Of a DNA stretch of 34,899 nt, positions 15,822 through 23,352 are shown in pieces. The number at the start of each line of letters is the position of its first letter. Position 1 is the first letter of the stretch. The notes under the pieces are model-generated. The model searched no databases. It saw only the letters and a program-made list of their open reading frames with translations, and had not been told where the DNA came from. Both the position numbers and the translations under genes were made by a program. Source of the DNA: a virus; IMG/VR virus record IMGVR_UViG_3300037882_000454, positions 1 to 34,899 of that record; one strand, written 5' to 3'.

Positions 15822-16727
15822 TTAAGCTGGTACAGCCAATGCTACTGCAGCACCGTCACGAAGTTCTTTAACACCGAACAATGTGTCAGCTGTGAACAAT
15901 GTACCTAAGTACTCTTGTTTGTACTGAGTCTGAGTACGTACACCCATTTGCTCAGCAAGAACTGCGAAGTCCTTGTGACCTAACAAGCAGATACGATCGC
16001 CATCAGTTGCAGCGTCAGCGTTGCTAGTTACGAATACTGGAATACCGTAAACGTTACCAACTTCACCGTTGCGGATTGTGTTGCTTGAACCAGCGTCACC
16101 AACGAAAGCTTGCTCAGTGAAACGTGCAATACCCATCAAAGTGTTACGTGTTGATGGAGGAACGATCAAGAAGCGACCGTCCATTGGTACGTCAGCGTCA
16201 TCCAAACGTTGGATAGAACGGCGGATAGCTGCGTCAGTCAAAGCACCTGCAGTACCTGTGTAAGCAGTTGTACCGTCAGCACCTGAATAAGCACCAGTGT
16301 AAGCAGCAGTACCGTCACCACCGTTAACACCACGACCTAATTGCAATAGCAATGAGTCTACTTTACGAGCCAAAGCGTAGCCAGCGTCATCAGTGTAGAA
16401 CTGACGCATAGAAGCAAGAGCTTGTGCTTCAACGATGTCTTCGATAAGGATAGAGTATTCCCAATGTTGATCGATGTTAACGATAACTTCAGTTGCTGTA
16501 TCTGTATTCAAAGTAACTTCTGTTGAAGCTGCTTTAGCGTTTGCTGATCCACGACCCGGTTTAGGGATGTGTAGTGAATCACCTTTCTTACCTTTGAAAG
16601 ACAACTTCTTGATAAGGTTTGCAGCGATCAAGTTTGATTTATAGGTTGCAACTACCTCGTCACTCCAGATTTCTGGAATAAACTTAGCACCGGTTGTAAT
16701 TGTTTGATGATTTGTTCCTAAAGCCAT
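15822..16727 (-). CDS. Major capsid protein
   Basis: This encodes 301 residues. It starts after AGGAGAATTAAAAA. The N-terminal half has FIPEIWSDEVVATYKSNLIAANLIKKLSFKGKKGDSLHIPKPGRG, then VIVNIDQHWEYSILIEDIVEAQALASMRQFYTDDAGYALARKVDS, the pattern of HK97-fold capsid proteins in short-tailed phages. The C-terminal half has GRFLIVPPSTRNTLMGIARF and NVYGIPVFVTSNADA. It assembles on the scaffold into the icosahedral shell. Residues 138-161 are a partial tandem repeat (DGTAAYTGAYSGA then DGTTAYTGTAG), probably an exposed loop. No cleavable prodomain is visible. Confidence 0.9.
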   Translation of the reverse strand: MALGTNHQTITTGAKFIPEIWSDEVVATYKSNLIAANLIKKLSFKGKKGDSLHIPKPGRGSANAKAASTEVTLNTDTATEVIVNIDQHWEYSILIEDIVEAQALASMRQFYTDDAGYALARKVDSLLLQLGRGVNGGDGTAAYTGAYSGADGTTAYTGTAGALTDAAIRRSIQRLDDADVPMDGRFLIVPPSTRNTLMGIARFTEQAFVGDAGSSNTIRNGEVGNVYGIPVFVTSNADAATDGDRICLLGHKDFAVLAEQMGVRTQTQYKQEYLGTLFTADTLFGVKELRDGAAVALAVPA

Positions 16728-16757
16728 TTTTTAATTCTCCTAATTATTAATAAAGTA

Positions 16758-17558
16758 CTAACCTCGCACTCTACCTTCAGCATAAGCCTGACGAATCTCA
16801 GGTTCTAAATCTAGGTATCTTGCTCGATCAGTTTGCATTAAACGTAAAATATCTGATCTACGGAATATCTTTTGAGACGTTTCACCCGAACCACCGGATT
16901 GCACCGATGCAGCTTTGATTGTTTGTTTACGTTGCTTAGTCTCTGCGTTGACTAGCTCTTCAGCAGCAGCTTGTGACTTTTGCTGTGATACACCTCTAAG
17001 AGCTTTGTAAGTACTTAAAAGTTCATCAGCTGAATCAACATCATAGTTCTGTGCAGCAGCAAACAAATTCAATCGAACCTTAGAAGCTTTAACCCACTCA
17101 CCGAAGTCAGCTGAGTTTGCTACGTCTAGGTAATCAGGATGCTTTTGTGAGAGAGCTTGCAAAGACTGTGCTACTCGGTTTTGCTCTGCTTGTTCTCTTA
17201 ACTGTTTAAGAATAGGGTTATTCTCTACAGCCTGATTGATTGCTTTATTCGGATCTTCAAAGAAATCCACTTCTTCAACACTTGTCTCTGGCTCAACTTT
17301 CTTAGTGCCGATTTGCTGTTTGATTAAGTCATCTGCAAGTTTACGAACTTCACCTACTTCTTGTGCCTGTCTGCCAATTAACTTTTCAGCCTCTTGGTGC
17401 ATCTTAACAATCTCTTCTAGAGACTTGCCTCGATACTTATCAGGAATGGTAGATTCCGGTTCTTTCTCTTCTTCAAGGTTGTCTTGTGTGTCAAGGTCTT
17501 GTTCGTTGTCTAAATCTTGCGGTTGATTGTCATCTTCCAGATCGTATAGTTCAGCCAT
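16758..17558 (-). CDS. Capsid scaffold protein
   Basis: This encodes 266 residues. The first 40 residues are extremely acidic (many Asp, Glu, Gln). Then come PDKYRGKSLEEIVKMHQEAEKLIGRQAQEVGEVRKLADDL, a helical section typical of phage scaffolds, a long Gln-rich helical middle, and a C-terminal basic part (TKQRKQTIK, FRRSDILRLMQTDRARYLDLEPEIRQAYAEGRV). Scaffolds fill the procapsid and leave before DNA entry; the basic C-terminus usually contacts the coat. It lies directly upstream of the capsid gene, with AGGAGATACAAT before its ATG. Confidence 0.85.
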   Translation of the reverse strand: MAELYDLEDDNQPQDLDNEQDLDTQDNLEEEKEPESTIPDKYRGKSLEEIVKMHQEAEKLIGRQAQEVGEVRKLADDLIKQQIGTKKVEPETSVEEVDFFEDPNKAINQAVENNPILKQLREQAEQNRVAQSLQALSQKHPDYLDVANSADFGEWVKASKVRLNLFAAAQNYDVDSADELLSTYKALRGVSQQKSQAAAEELVNAETKQRKQTIKAASVQSGGSGETSQKIFRRSDILRLMQTDRARYLDLEPEIRQAYAEGRVRG

Positions 17559-17641
17559 ATTGTATCTCCTGTCGCTCAGCGATTTTAGGACTAATTAAAA
17601 AATAGCTCGGCAGTCAAGTGCGTCTGCTTGTGAGCCTCTTA

Positions 17642-17875
17642 CTAACCGTTTTGCTTCCTCTCCAGTGCCAGCTTCTCAGCTCTCACTCTATTCCACCGGT
17701 CATAACTCGATGGATGGTCTCCACTAAACGGCTCCAAGTAGACACCGCATGCAGAGAGTATCTTCTGTGCATCGGCTCCACATTCACCACACTCAACAAC
17801 TTTTACCGTTTCATCAACGAATCGTTCAGTGACGTGTGAATCTTTACATTTGAACTCAAATAAGCGTCTACTCAC
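17642..17875 (-). CDS. FmdB-like zinc ribbon protein
   Basis: This encodes 77 residues from a GTG at 17875, with GAGGAG eight bases upstream. The product has FEFKCKDSHVTERFVDETVKVVECGECGADAQKILSACGVYLEP and then SYDRWNRVRAEKLALERKQ. The pattern, a CXXC knuckle followed by an ISA-like helix and a Tyr-Asp-Lys/Arg-Trp helix, is that of FmdB-type zinc ribbons found next to phage capsid genes. The first knuckle has only one Cys (CKDS instead of CXXC), so zinc binding may need His or may be lost. The function is unknown. Confidence 0.65.
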   Translation of the reverse strand: MSRRLFEFKCKDSHVTERFVDETVKVVECGECGADAQKILSACGVYLEPFSGDHPSSYDRWNRVRAEKLALERKQNG

Positions 17876-18113
17876 TCTCAGACTCCTCTTGGAGTTGGTC
17901 GTATACTTCTCTGCTTGAGTCCTCTAGGCTCAGTAACCAATCCATGATTGATACTTCACCCTTCTTAAAGAACAAGGATTCTATTGTGTCCGCACCCTTG
18001 AGTGTGTCCGTAGATTCCTTCATTTCTTTAACATCTTCTATTAGCTGTTTCCAGCCTTTTGAAGAACACATTGAAAAGCGTTCCTCGTAATATTCTTGTA
18101 ATTCTCGATCCAT
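17868..18113 (-). CDS. Conserved hypothetical phage head-region protein
   Basis: This encodes 81 residues. The pattern ELQEYYEERFSMCSSKGWKQLIEDVKEM, then KGADTIESLFFKKGEVSIMDWLLSLEDSSREVYDQL is found in small proteins encoded next to scaffold genes in other short-tailed phages. It is acidic and helical with no known motif. The ATG at 18113 follows AAGGAAAAAG, and the gene is the first on the transcript from the promoter at 18161-18189. Confidence 0.65.
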   Translation of the reverse strand: MDRELQEYYEERFSMCSSKGWKQLIEDVKEMKESTDTLKGADTIESLFFKKGEVSIMDWLLSLEDSSREVYDQLQEESESE

Positions 18114-18160
18114 GTAACTTTTTCCTTGACAGGGAGTTAAAACTATGGTAGTATACGTAT

Positions 18161-18189
18161 ATTATAACACAACTTTTACAAAAAGTCAA
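18161..18189 (-). promoter_or_regulatory. Sigma70-type promoter for head genes
   Basis: On the minus strand, TTGACT (18184-18189) and TATAAT (18161-18166) are separated by 17 bases. It lies in the 79-base gap after the portal gene. The neighbourhood of TATAAT is identical over 14 bases to that of the promoter at 10928. A 10-base palindrome, TATACGTATA, overlaps the transcription start region (18152-18161) and could be a protein binding site. It would drive the two small genes, scaffold, capsid and fibres. Confidence 0.85.
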
Positions 18190-18192
18190 GCA

Positions 18193-20166
18193 TTATTTTA
18201 ATTTATTTGCCATTTGTACCATTGCAATACGCTCATTTGAGGCAGAATCCTGCTCTTTTAGGGCTAAAGTTGCAATATCTTTACGCATCTGGAACTCAGC
18301 TGGTACCTGATTGCTAGGTTTCATAGCTGACATTGCCTTAATCTGTAGATTAGGTACCACAGCTTGTGCCTCTTCAATCGCTTTAGCAGCGTTTGCTTGA
18401 GCTTGTTGAGCTTCGGCTTGGGCACGGGCTGCCTCTGCCTCTGTTCGTGCCACCAAGGCTGCTTGTTGGGCTAATTCAAGCTGCATTTTCTGTTGTTGTA
18501 ACTGCTGTTGTTGTGGATCAGGTTCTGACATCTGTTTTAAAGCTGCTACAATGTCTTCTCTGTTAGATAAACTAGATGATTTAACGATACCTTGGAGCAA
18601 TACAGGAGTAATAGGACTATTTCCTAGTGTCTGCATCAAACCAACCATCTGTTGTTGTTCATATTCACGAGCAACCATACCTAAAGTAGACAAACAGATA
18701 AACTTAAAGTCTTGAACTGGGTATCTTTCAGGATCAAACTGCATGAATCTCCAAGCTGACTTTTGAATCAAAGGCATTAAGAAGTCTTCTTGGAAGTTGA
18801 TTAAAGTACGTTTGTTCTTCTTCATCAAACCTGACAAAGCCATCGACAAACCAGCACCTGATGCTTCACCACCTGCTACTTGACCCGGCATAGCAGCTGA
18901 ATCCATAGTACCGGTAGCTTGTAAAAGCATGGATTGGAATGTAGAAGCAGTCTGCATGTTAGCAGGATCTGTATTACCAAACTTAAACGGCATCATAATC
19001 TCGTTAGGATTACCGTTAACTAATAGGTTCTTACCTGCTTTAACTTCATACTTAGCACCACGAGGAAGACGTGTCGCATCCATAGCCATCATAGGTGCTG
19101 TAGTCAATGCTAGAGAATCTAGGTGAGAACGGATCTGAGCATCAATAGCTTTCTGCATATTGTAGCCCTTCTCAGCTGTACCACGACCCCAGAAGCGTCC
19201 CGGCATAGTATCTGCTTGGTAAGCTACTACAGGACGATCCTTCATCATGTATGGTGATTCTTCCGCCTTTAACAAGTACTGGTCATCAGCAATAACAATG
19301 ATAGCTTCTACTAGGTCTTGATAGTCATCAGCTTCACCAGTGAAGATGTCTGTAATCTCTTCTACACCATTTAGATATTCACGAGGAACTTTACCGTAGT
19401 AACGAACCACACGTACTTTACCATCACGATACACTACATCTTCTTGTGTACGTTCGATGTCCATTGTGTCGTAAGAAGCTTGGATGTCTACCTTACGATA
19501 GATACCCTTCATCATACCTTCAACGATTGTATGTAAAGACATGTACTCTTCGATAGCTACACCAAGAGAATCTTCTACAGTAGTTGCATTAGGTTCGATA
19601 AGGAAGTTACGAGGATTGATAGGGTTTAAGCCAACCATGAACTGTGACTTCTCCATCACACCAATCATTGCAGCTTGTTCACCTTCCATTGATTGAGTAG
19701 CTGGAGCATAGATGTTCTTCTCAGATACAGTGATCTCACCGATACCAGTACCATAGAGCTCAGCTAACAAGATAACGCTGTCAACAGCTTTCTTAATCTT
19801 ACTGTACTTGAAGTCTTCATGCATTTGATTACGTACAAGTGCAATATCTTCAGGTTGTTGATCCATGTTATCATCTTGGATATCAAACCACTCACCACGT
19901 CCAAAGACTGCTTCAGAGATCTCTGCTTGCTTACCTTCGATAGCTTGTTGCAAAGCAGGAGTAACGATACGAGATCTTTCTGATTCACGCATCTTATCTT
20001 CAGCTGCCCATTCACCACGGAATAGACGCTCATACTCATCCCACTTTTGTAAATAGTTTACATCTCTATGATCTCGCCACTTGTCACAGTGCTCGACAAC
20101 AAAGGAAACTAATTCTCTTTCAGCTTCCTCTTTAGGTTCAATCATATCGTCATTAAATTCAGCCAT
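18193..20166 (-). CDS. Portal protein
   Basis: This encodes 657 residues, of P22-like portal length. Recognisable stretches are YLQKWDEYERLFRGEWAAED, SRIVTPALQQAIEGKQAEISEAVFGRGEWFDI, VILLAELYGTGIGEI, and AMPGQVAGGEASGAGLSMALSGLMKKNKRTLINFQEDFLMPLIQKSAW. Residues about 535-620 are a Gln/Ala-rich helix (QQQQLQQQKMQLELAQQAAL), which is the coiled-coil barrel seen in long portals. Twelve copies form the DNA entry ring and dock with terminase. It follows the terminase genes, with AAGGA before the ATG, and is the last gene before the next promoter. Confidence 0.88.
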   Translation of the reverse strand: MAEFNDDMIEPKEEAERELVSFVVEHCDKWRDHRDVNYLQKWDEYERLFRGEWAAEDKMRESERSRIVTPALQQAIEGKQAEISEAVFGRGEWFDIQDDNMDQQPEDIALVRNQMHEDFKYSKIKKAVDSVILLAELYGTGIGEITVSEKNIYAPATQSMEGEQAAMIGVMEKSQFMVGLNPINPRNFLIEPNATTVEDSLGVAIEEYMSLHTIVEGMMKGIYRKVDIQASYDTMDIERTQEDVVYRDGKVRVVRYYGKVPREYLNGVEEITDIFTGEADDYQDLVEAIIVIADDQYLLKAEESPYMMKDRPVVAYQADTMPGRFWGRGTAEKGYNMQKAIDAQIRSHLDSLALTTAPMMAMDATRLPRGAKYEVKAGKNLLVNGNPNEIMMPFKFGNTDPANMQTASTFQSMLLQATGTMDSAAMPGQVAGGEASGAGLSMALSGLMKKNKRTLINFQEDFLMPLIQKSAWRFMQFDPERYPVQDFKFICLSTLGMVAREYEQQQMVGLMQTLGNSPITPVLLQGIVKSSSLSNREDIVAALKQMSEPDPQQQQLQQQKMQLELAQQAALVARTEAEAARAQAEAQQAQANAAKAIEEAQAVVPNLQIKAMSAMKPSNQVPAEFQMRKDIATLALKEQDSASNERIAMVQMANKLK

Positions 20167-20168
20167 GC

Positions 20169-20594
20169 TTACATTCCTTCAAAAGGTTGTGGAATTGTTG
20201 ATTGGGATACGTCAGAGAACTGCGGTTGAGCCTCTGGTGGGTTAAGAATAGAATCAAAGAATGTAGCAAGTTCTGCTTCTTTAGCAGTCTTAGGCTTGGC
20301 ATACTTCTTAGCTAGTACTTGAATCTCTGCAAGAGCATCTGGATTAGCTGTGACAGCATCTATAATCTCTGCTTTGATAGCTTCCATCTTTTCAGGAGAT
20401 CTAGAAGCACTAAGCTTTTTACCTAAGTCAAGAACCACTGTAGGTTTCTTAGCCGGCTCTTGAGCAGCCATGTTTGAGTTCTTTAATGCAAGATTAATTA
20501 ATTGCTGATCCTGTGCAGGAGGCATCTCAAACATCTTAGGAGTTTCTTTTAAGTTTGGCATCATATCGCCAAATAGTTTGCTTACAATACTCAT
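20169..20594 (-). CDS. Hypothetical protein between terminase and portal
   Basis: This encodes 141 residues. The N-terminal 40 residues are rich in Met and Pro (MPNLKETPKMFEMPPAQDQQ), the middle is helical and basic (LDLGKKLSASRSPEKMEAIK), and the C-terminus is rich in Pro and Gln. No motif is recognised. It lies one base from the large terminase gene and two from the portal gene, so it is part of the packaging unit. A head-assembly or portal accessory role is possible. Confidence 0.55.
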   Translation of the reverse strand: MSIVSKLFGDMMPNLKETPKMFEMPPAQDQQLINLALKNSNMAAQEPAKKPTVVLDLGKKLSASRSPEKMEAIKAEIIDAVTANPDALAEIQVLAKKYAKPKTAKEAELATFFDSILNPPEAQPQFSDVSQSTIPQPFEGM

Positions 20595-20595
20595 A

Positions 20596-21849
20596 TTAGT
20601 ATCCTGATATAAAATCTAAGGGTTCTACACCGTCTTCTTCATCGTCTGAGAAGTATGTAGTTACAGATAATTGATCGATATAAGCTAGAGCATCAATCAA
20701 GTCATCATGCACGTTAGGGGTTGGGAACATCATGTATTGGTCTCTAAATTCATCCCAATCCTCTTCTTTGTTAAGAACAATCCGACCATGCTCAAACCTA
20801 CCTTGAAGAGCCCATACAACACGATCAGTCTTTTTCTTATTACCGTGCGTAAGATCTTCAATGTGAGCGAATACGTTATTCTTTCTCATCAAGTCGCTTA
20901 GGTATGGCAACACAGCGTTCTTAAGTGATCCTCGTTCGATACCGATAGCCATTGGCTGGTACTCTCTGATATGTCCTAGGATCTTAGCAGCTGTCTCTTT
21001 GATATCCCATCTACCATGGTCAATCTTCTTAACAAACCACTTACCTTCATCTGTTACTTTAACAATCGCTATTGCTGATTCGTCTAGTCTCTTCTTGTTA
21101 CCGCCCTTGGAGACTTCTTCGAAACCAGCTAAGTCAACTGCAATGTAGTATGAACCATACTCAGGTTCAACACCCATCTTAAACCATTCTTCTTTAAATA
21201 TACCTGCACCAGCGTTATCGAAAGAAGCTTCGTATTCCTGCTTGAAAGCAAAAGTACTTAATGTTTTCTTAGCACCCTCAATCTCTTTAGGATCGATCAG
21301 TGGATTATCTTTAGTAGTGAAGTGCCAGCTTTTCCATTCTTCATCTTCATGAGACTCACCGAGGTTATACATGTCGTAGAACCAGTTACGTCCCTTAGGA
21401 GTACCAATGAATAAAGCTTTACCCTTCTTGTCAGATAGAGCAGCACGTAGTACCTTTTCCCAAGTGTCAGGCTTAATGTCAGCTACTTCGTCCAATACTA
21501 GGTATGTTAACGACACACCACGAAGTGTATCAGGACGATCTGAACCACGTACATAAATCTTAGCACCGTTAATCAATGTGATATCTAAGTTGTTCACATG
21601 AGTAGATGCTATTACTTCTCTACCAAGATCTAATAATAGATCCCAAATAATCTGTCTTGCTTGTCCTTGAGTAGGAGCAACATACATTACAGCTGAACCC
21701 TTAGGACACTTCAAACCTTCAATGAGTAACGATACAGCTGATAATCTAGACTTACCACAACGTCTACCAGCGACAATAACCTTAAATCTAGTATCATCTC
21801 CAAAGACTGTTTGCTGCCAAGGTAGTAGTTCTACGTTAAGGTTTGCCAA
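20596..21849 (-). CDS. Terminase large subunit
   Basis: This encodes 417 residues. The ATPase domain shows Walker A GRRCGKS (28-34), Walker B YLVLDE (116-121, catalytic Glu121) and the coupling stretch IGTPKGRNWFYD (148-158). The nuclease domain shows IAVDLAG (Asp239), IGIERG and HDDLIDALAY with the acidic residues expected of an RNase H-like fold. It drives DNA into the procapsid and cuts the concatemer. The only usable start before Walker A is TTG at 21849, inside the last codons of the lysozyme gene; an in-frame stop lies five codons upstream and the next ATG falls after Walker A. An AGGAT lies about 12 bases upstream. Confidence 0.92.
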   Translation of the reverse strand: MANLNVELLPWQQTVFGDDTRFKVIVAGRRCGKSRLSAVSLLIEGLKCPKGSAVMYVAPTQGQARQIIWDLLLDLGREVIASTHVNNLDITLINGAKIYVRGSDRPDTLRGVSLTYLVLDEVADIKPDTWEKVLRAALSDKKGKALFIGTPKGRNWFYDMYNLGESHEDEEWKSWHFTTKDNPLIDPKEIEGAKKTLSTFAFKQEYEASFDNAGAGIFKEEWFKMGVEPEYGSYYIAVDLAGFEEVSKGGNKKRLDESAIAIVKVTDEGKWFVKKIDHGRWDIKETAAKILGHIREYQPMAIGIERGSLKNAVLPYLSDLMRKNNVFAHIEDLTHGNKKKTDRVVWALQGRFEHGRIVLNKEEDWDEFRDQYMMFPTPNVHDDLIDALAYIDQLSVTTYFSDDEEDGVEPLDFISGY

Positions 21850-22351
21850 AGTTAAACATATCCTTTAGATAACCAAACCCACCCAACAACTCATTTAAAC
21901 CAGTGTTAACTTGTTTTTCTTCTTGTGCTGGTACGTACATCTTAGTAGCTTCTAATCTCTTCTCTAAGTGAGGCTTACCCGGTCTAAACCACTTGTTAGC
22001 CAACATCTCAGTCAATGCATAAGGATCTTGTTCAGATTCCATAGCAGATCTTAATTCCTTAGCTACACCTCTACCAATGATATCTTGTTTATCACCGTAC
22101 ACAGTGTCCATAAAGTACTTCATCTGAGCATCAGGACTATCCTTCATCTTCTCAGACTTCAACATAGCTTTGTAAGGCTTGTTATGAGAATCAAACTGGA
22201 ATAGACCATAACCTCTACCACCTCTTTGCTTAGTGGCATGATCGTATGTTCCACCAGTCTCTACGTGGATATTACCAAGTATAGCTGCTTGAGCAGTCTG
22301 AGGAATACCGTAAGATTCCATCAACTGAGAGAGATACTCAACTTTCTCCAT
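21836..22351 (-). CDS. Phage tail lysozyme-type muramidase
   Basis: This encodes 171 residues from the ATG at 22351 (GAGG four bases upstream); the longer open frame to 22546 has no such support and overlaps the small terminase gene. It contains AAILGNIHVETGGTYDHATKQRGGRGYGLFQFD, the signature of Phage_lysozyme2 (PF18013), with Glu31 as the likely catalytic acid. WFRPGKPHLEKRLEATKMY closes the fold. It cleaves peptidoglycan, either as the lysis endolysin or as a virion-carried wall opener. No signal peptide or membrane anchor is present, so a holin would be needed for lysis. It overlaps the small terminase gene by 14 bases. Confidence 0.8.
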   Translation of the reverse strand: MEKVEYLSQLMESYGIPQTAQAAILGNIHVETGGTYDHATKQRGGRGYGLFQFDSHNKPYKAMLKSEKMKDSPDAQMKYFMDTVYGDKQDIIGRGVAKELRSAMESEQDPYALTEMLANKWFRPGKPHLEKRLEATKMYVPAQEEKQVNTGLNELLGGFGYLKDMFNFGKP

Positions 22352-22736
22352 TTTCCTCGTACTCCACGTCTGTAATATCAGTAACGTTATCAGACCCACT
22401 AATAACAGTTTGCTCACCACCAACACCGGTGATAGTAATGTTAACCGAAGGTCTTGCTCCACTGTTCTTGTCCTTTTCAAAGTAACTGATAGGTAAGACT
22501 CTATCAATACACATCTTGAGGGCAGCTGATTGAACAGGGTGTCCATCAGTCATAGCAATCGACACAATCTTATCAATTACTTTATCGCCTGTTGTGGCTA
22601 ACAATCTAGCCTTTAACTCTTGAATCCTGTAAGTGTCACCTGCAGGTCTTCCTACTTTGCCGGGCTTACGCTTAGACTCTATAAGTTCCTTCTTAGGTCT
22701 TCCGGGCTTACCTTTAGGTTTGTCGACAATATCCAT
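22338..22736 (-). CDS. Putative terminase small subunit
   Basis: This encodes 132 residues. The start is very basic and Pro/Gly/Arg-rich with AT-hook-like triplets (GKPGRPKKE, GKVGRPAGD). A helical central section follows (ELKARLLATTGDKVIDKIVSIAMTDGHPVQSAALKMCIDRVLP). The end is beta-type and acidic (NITITGVGG, DVEYEENGES). The pattern of a DNA-binding start and an AALKMxxDRVLP helix is common in genes just before large terminases, so it likely recognises the packaging site. It is the first gene of the leftward block. AAAGGATAT precedes its ATG. Confidence 0.7.
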   Translation of the reverse strand: MDIVDKPKGKPGRPKKELIESKRKPGKVGRPAGDTYRIQELKARLLATTGDKVIDKIVSIAMTDGHPVQSAALKMCIDRVLPISYFEKDKNSGARPSVNITITGVGGEQTVISGSDNVTDITDVEYEENGES

Positions 22737-22747
22737 ATATCCTTTAC

Positions 22748-22762
22748 CTTGATGAAATCAAG
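22748..22762 (-). promoter_or_regulatory. Hairpin in the terminase leader
   Basis: CTTGAT-GAA-ATCAAG is a perfect 6-bp inverted repeat 12 bases upstream of the small terminase start. On the transcript it ends next to the AAGG ribosome binding site. A pair of identical AAGTTACTT repeats (22777-22785 and 22788-22796) lies just upstream in the same leader. It may modulate translation or act as an operator. Confidence 0.35.
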
Positions 22763-22816
22763 AAGACTCTACTTATAAGTTACTTTAAAGTTACTTAATT
22801 ATTATTAACTATAATC

Positions 22817-22971
22817 AGTAGCTCTAAGTGTTTTCTTTATAGTACAACTATTATATCATACTTTTTTTGATTTGTCAAGCTTTATTTATACTTTTGTTAC
22901 TTATTGTATACTTTTTTATCTTTTTGTGTACTATACGATACATTTTAGTTGCTTCTAAGTAGCTCTAAGTG
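22817..22971. repeat. Short direct repeats around the leftward promoter
   Basis: The 14-base sequence agtagctctaagtg occurs exactly at 22817-22830 and 22958-22971. A near copy, agttgcttctaagt, lies at 22947-22960 directly before the second one. One copy lies just after the promoter and the pair lies upstream of it, so they flank the promoter. They could be binding sites of a phage regulator or origin iterons. Confidence 0.5.
22850..22878 (-). promoter_or_regulatory. Sigma70-type promoter for packaging genes
   Basis: On the minus strand, TTGACA (22873-22878) and TATAAT (22850-22855) are separated by 17 bases, a perfect consensus. AAATAAAGC just upstream of -35 matches the 10951 promoter and resembles an UP element. 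Transcription would start near 22843 and give a leader of about 105 bases before the small terminase gene. Confidence 0.88.
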
Positions 22972-23310
22972 CACACTTTCTGCACTGTCTTTGATCTCTA
23001 TTTCGTCTAAATGATAAAGATTCTCATCTAATATATCTTTTCTTTTAAAATCAGAGACTTAGCTACTACTAGATCTAGTTAGTTTACTCCATAATATACT
23101 AGGTTTAGTACAGGGTTTTTCTTAGTTTTACTTTCTTGTGAACTTGGGTGGTACCCCGGGGAAAAACTGAGTAAAGTTACCCCCTCCCCCGTTGCTTAAA
23201 AACAACACTTTAGAGGATACTTTGAAGTTTCGACAAAGAATCTGTGCTCAGACTTGGCAGAGGACTTGACAGTAGGCGGGTGAGTGTGGCAGGGAAGTAC
23301 CCTACAGAGC

Positions 23311-23352
23311 ATAGTAGAATACTATCAAGAATGACTAATCGATAGTTATAAT
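23311..23352 (+). promoter_or_regulatory. Candidate rightward early promoter with inverted repeat
   Basis: A perfect TATAAT lies at 23347-23352, 78 bases before the first early gene, but no good -35 lies 16-18 bases upstream. Instead there is a perfect inverted repeat ATAGTA-GAA-TACTAT at 23311-23325, at the place where an activator could bind. The leftward promoters are much stronger by sequence. The rightward start may thus need an activator, or may lie elsewhere. Confidence 0.35.

Noticed and set aside
17600-17641. TTGACT on the minus strand upstream of the scaffold gene, as a further late promoter
   Set aside because: At 16-18 bases there is only TTAGTC or similar, too far from TATAAT to support a promoter.
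18126-18154. Plus-strand TTGACA with TAGTAT 17 bases downstream
   Set aside because: The -10 matches only four of six bases and it would transcribe antisense to the portal gene; it overlaps the real minus-strand promoter region.
23266-23294. Plus-strand TTGACA before the early genes
   Set aside because: At 16-18 bases downstream the sequence is G+C rich with no -10 resemblance.
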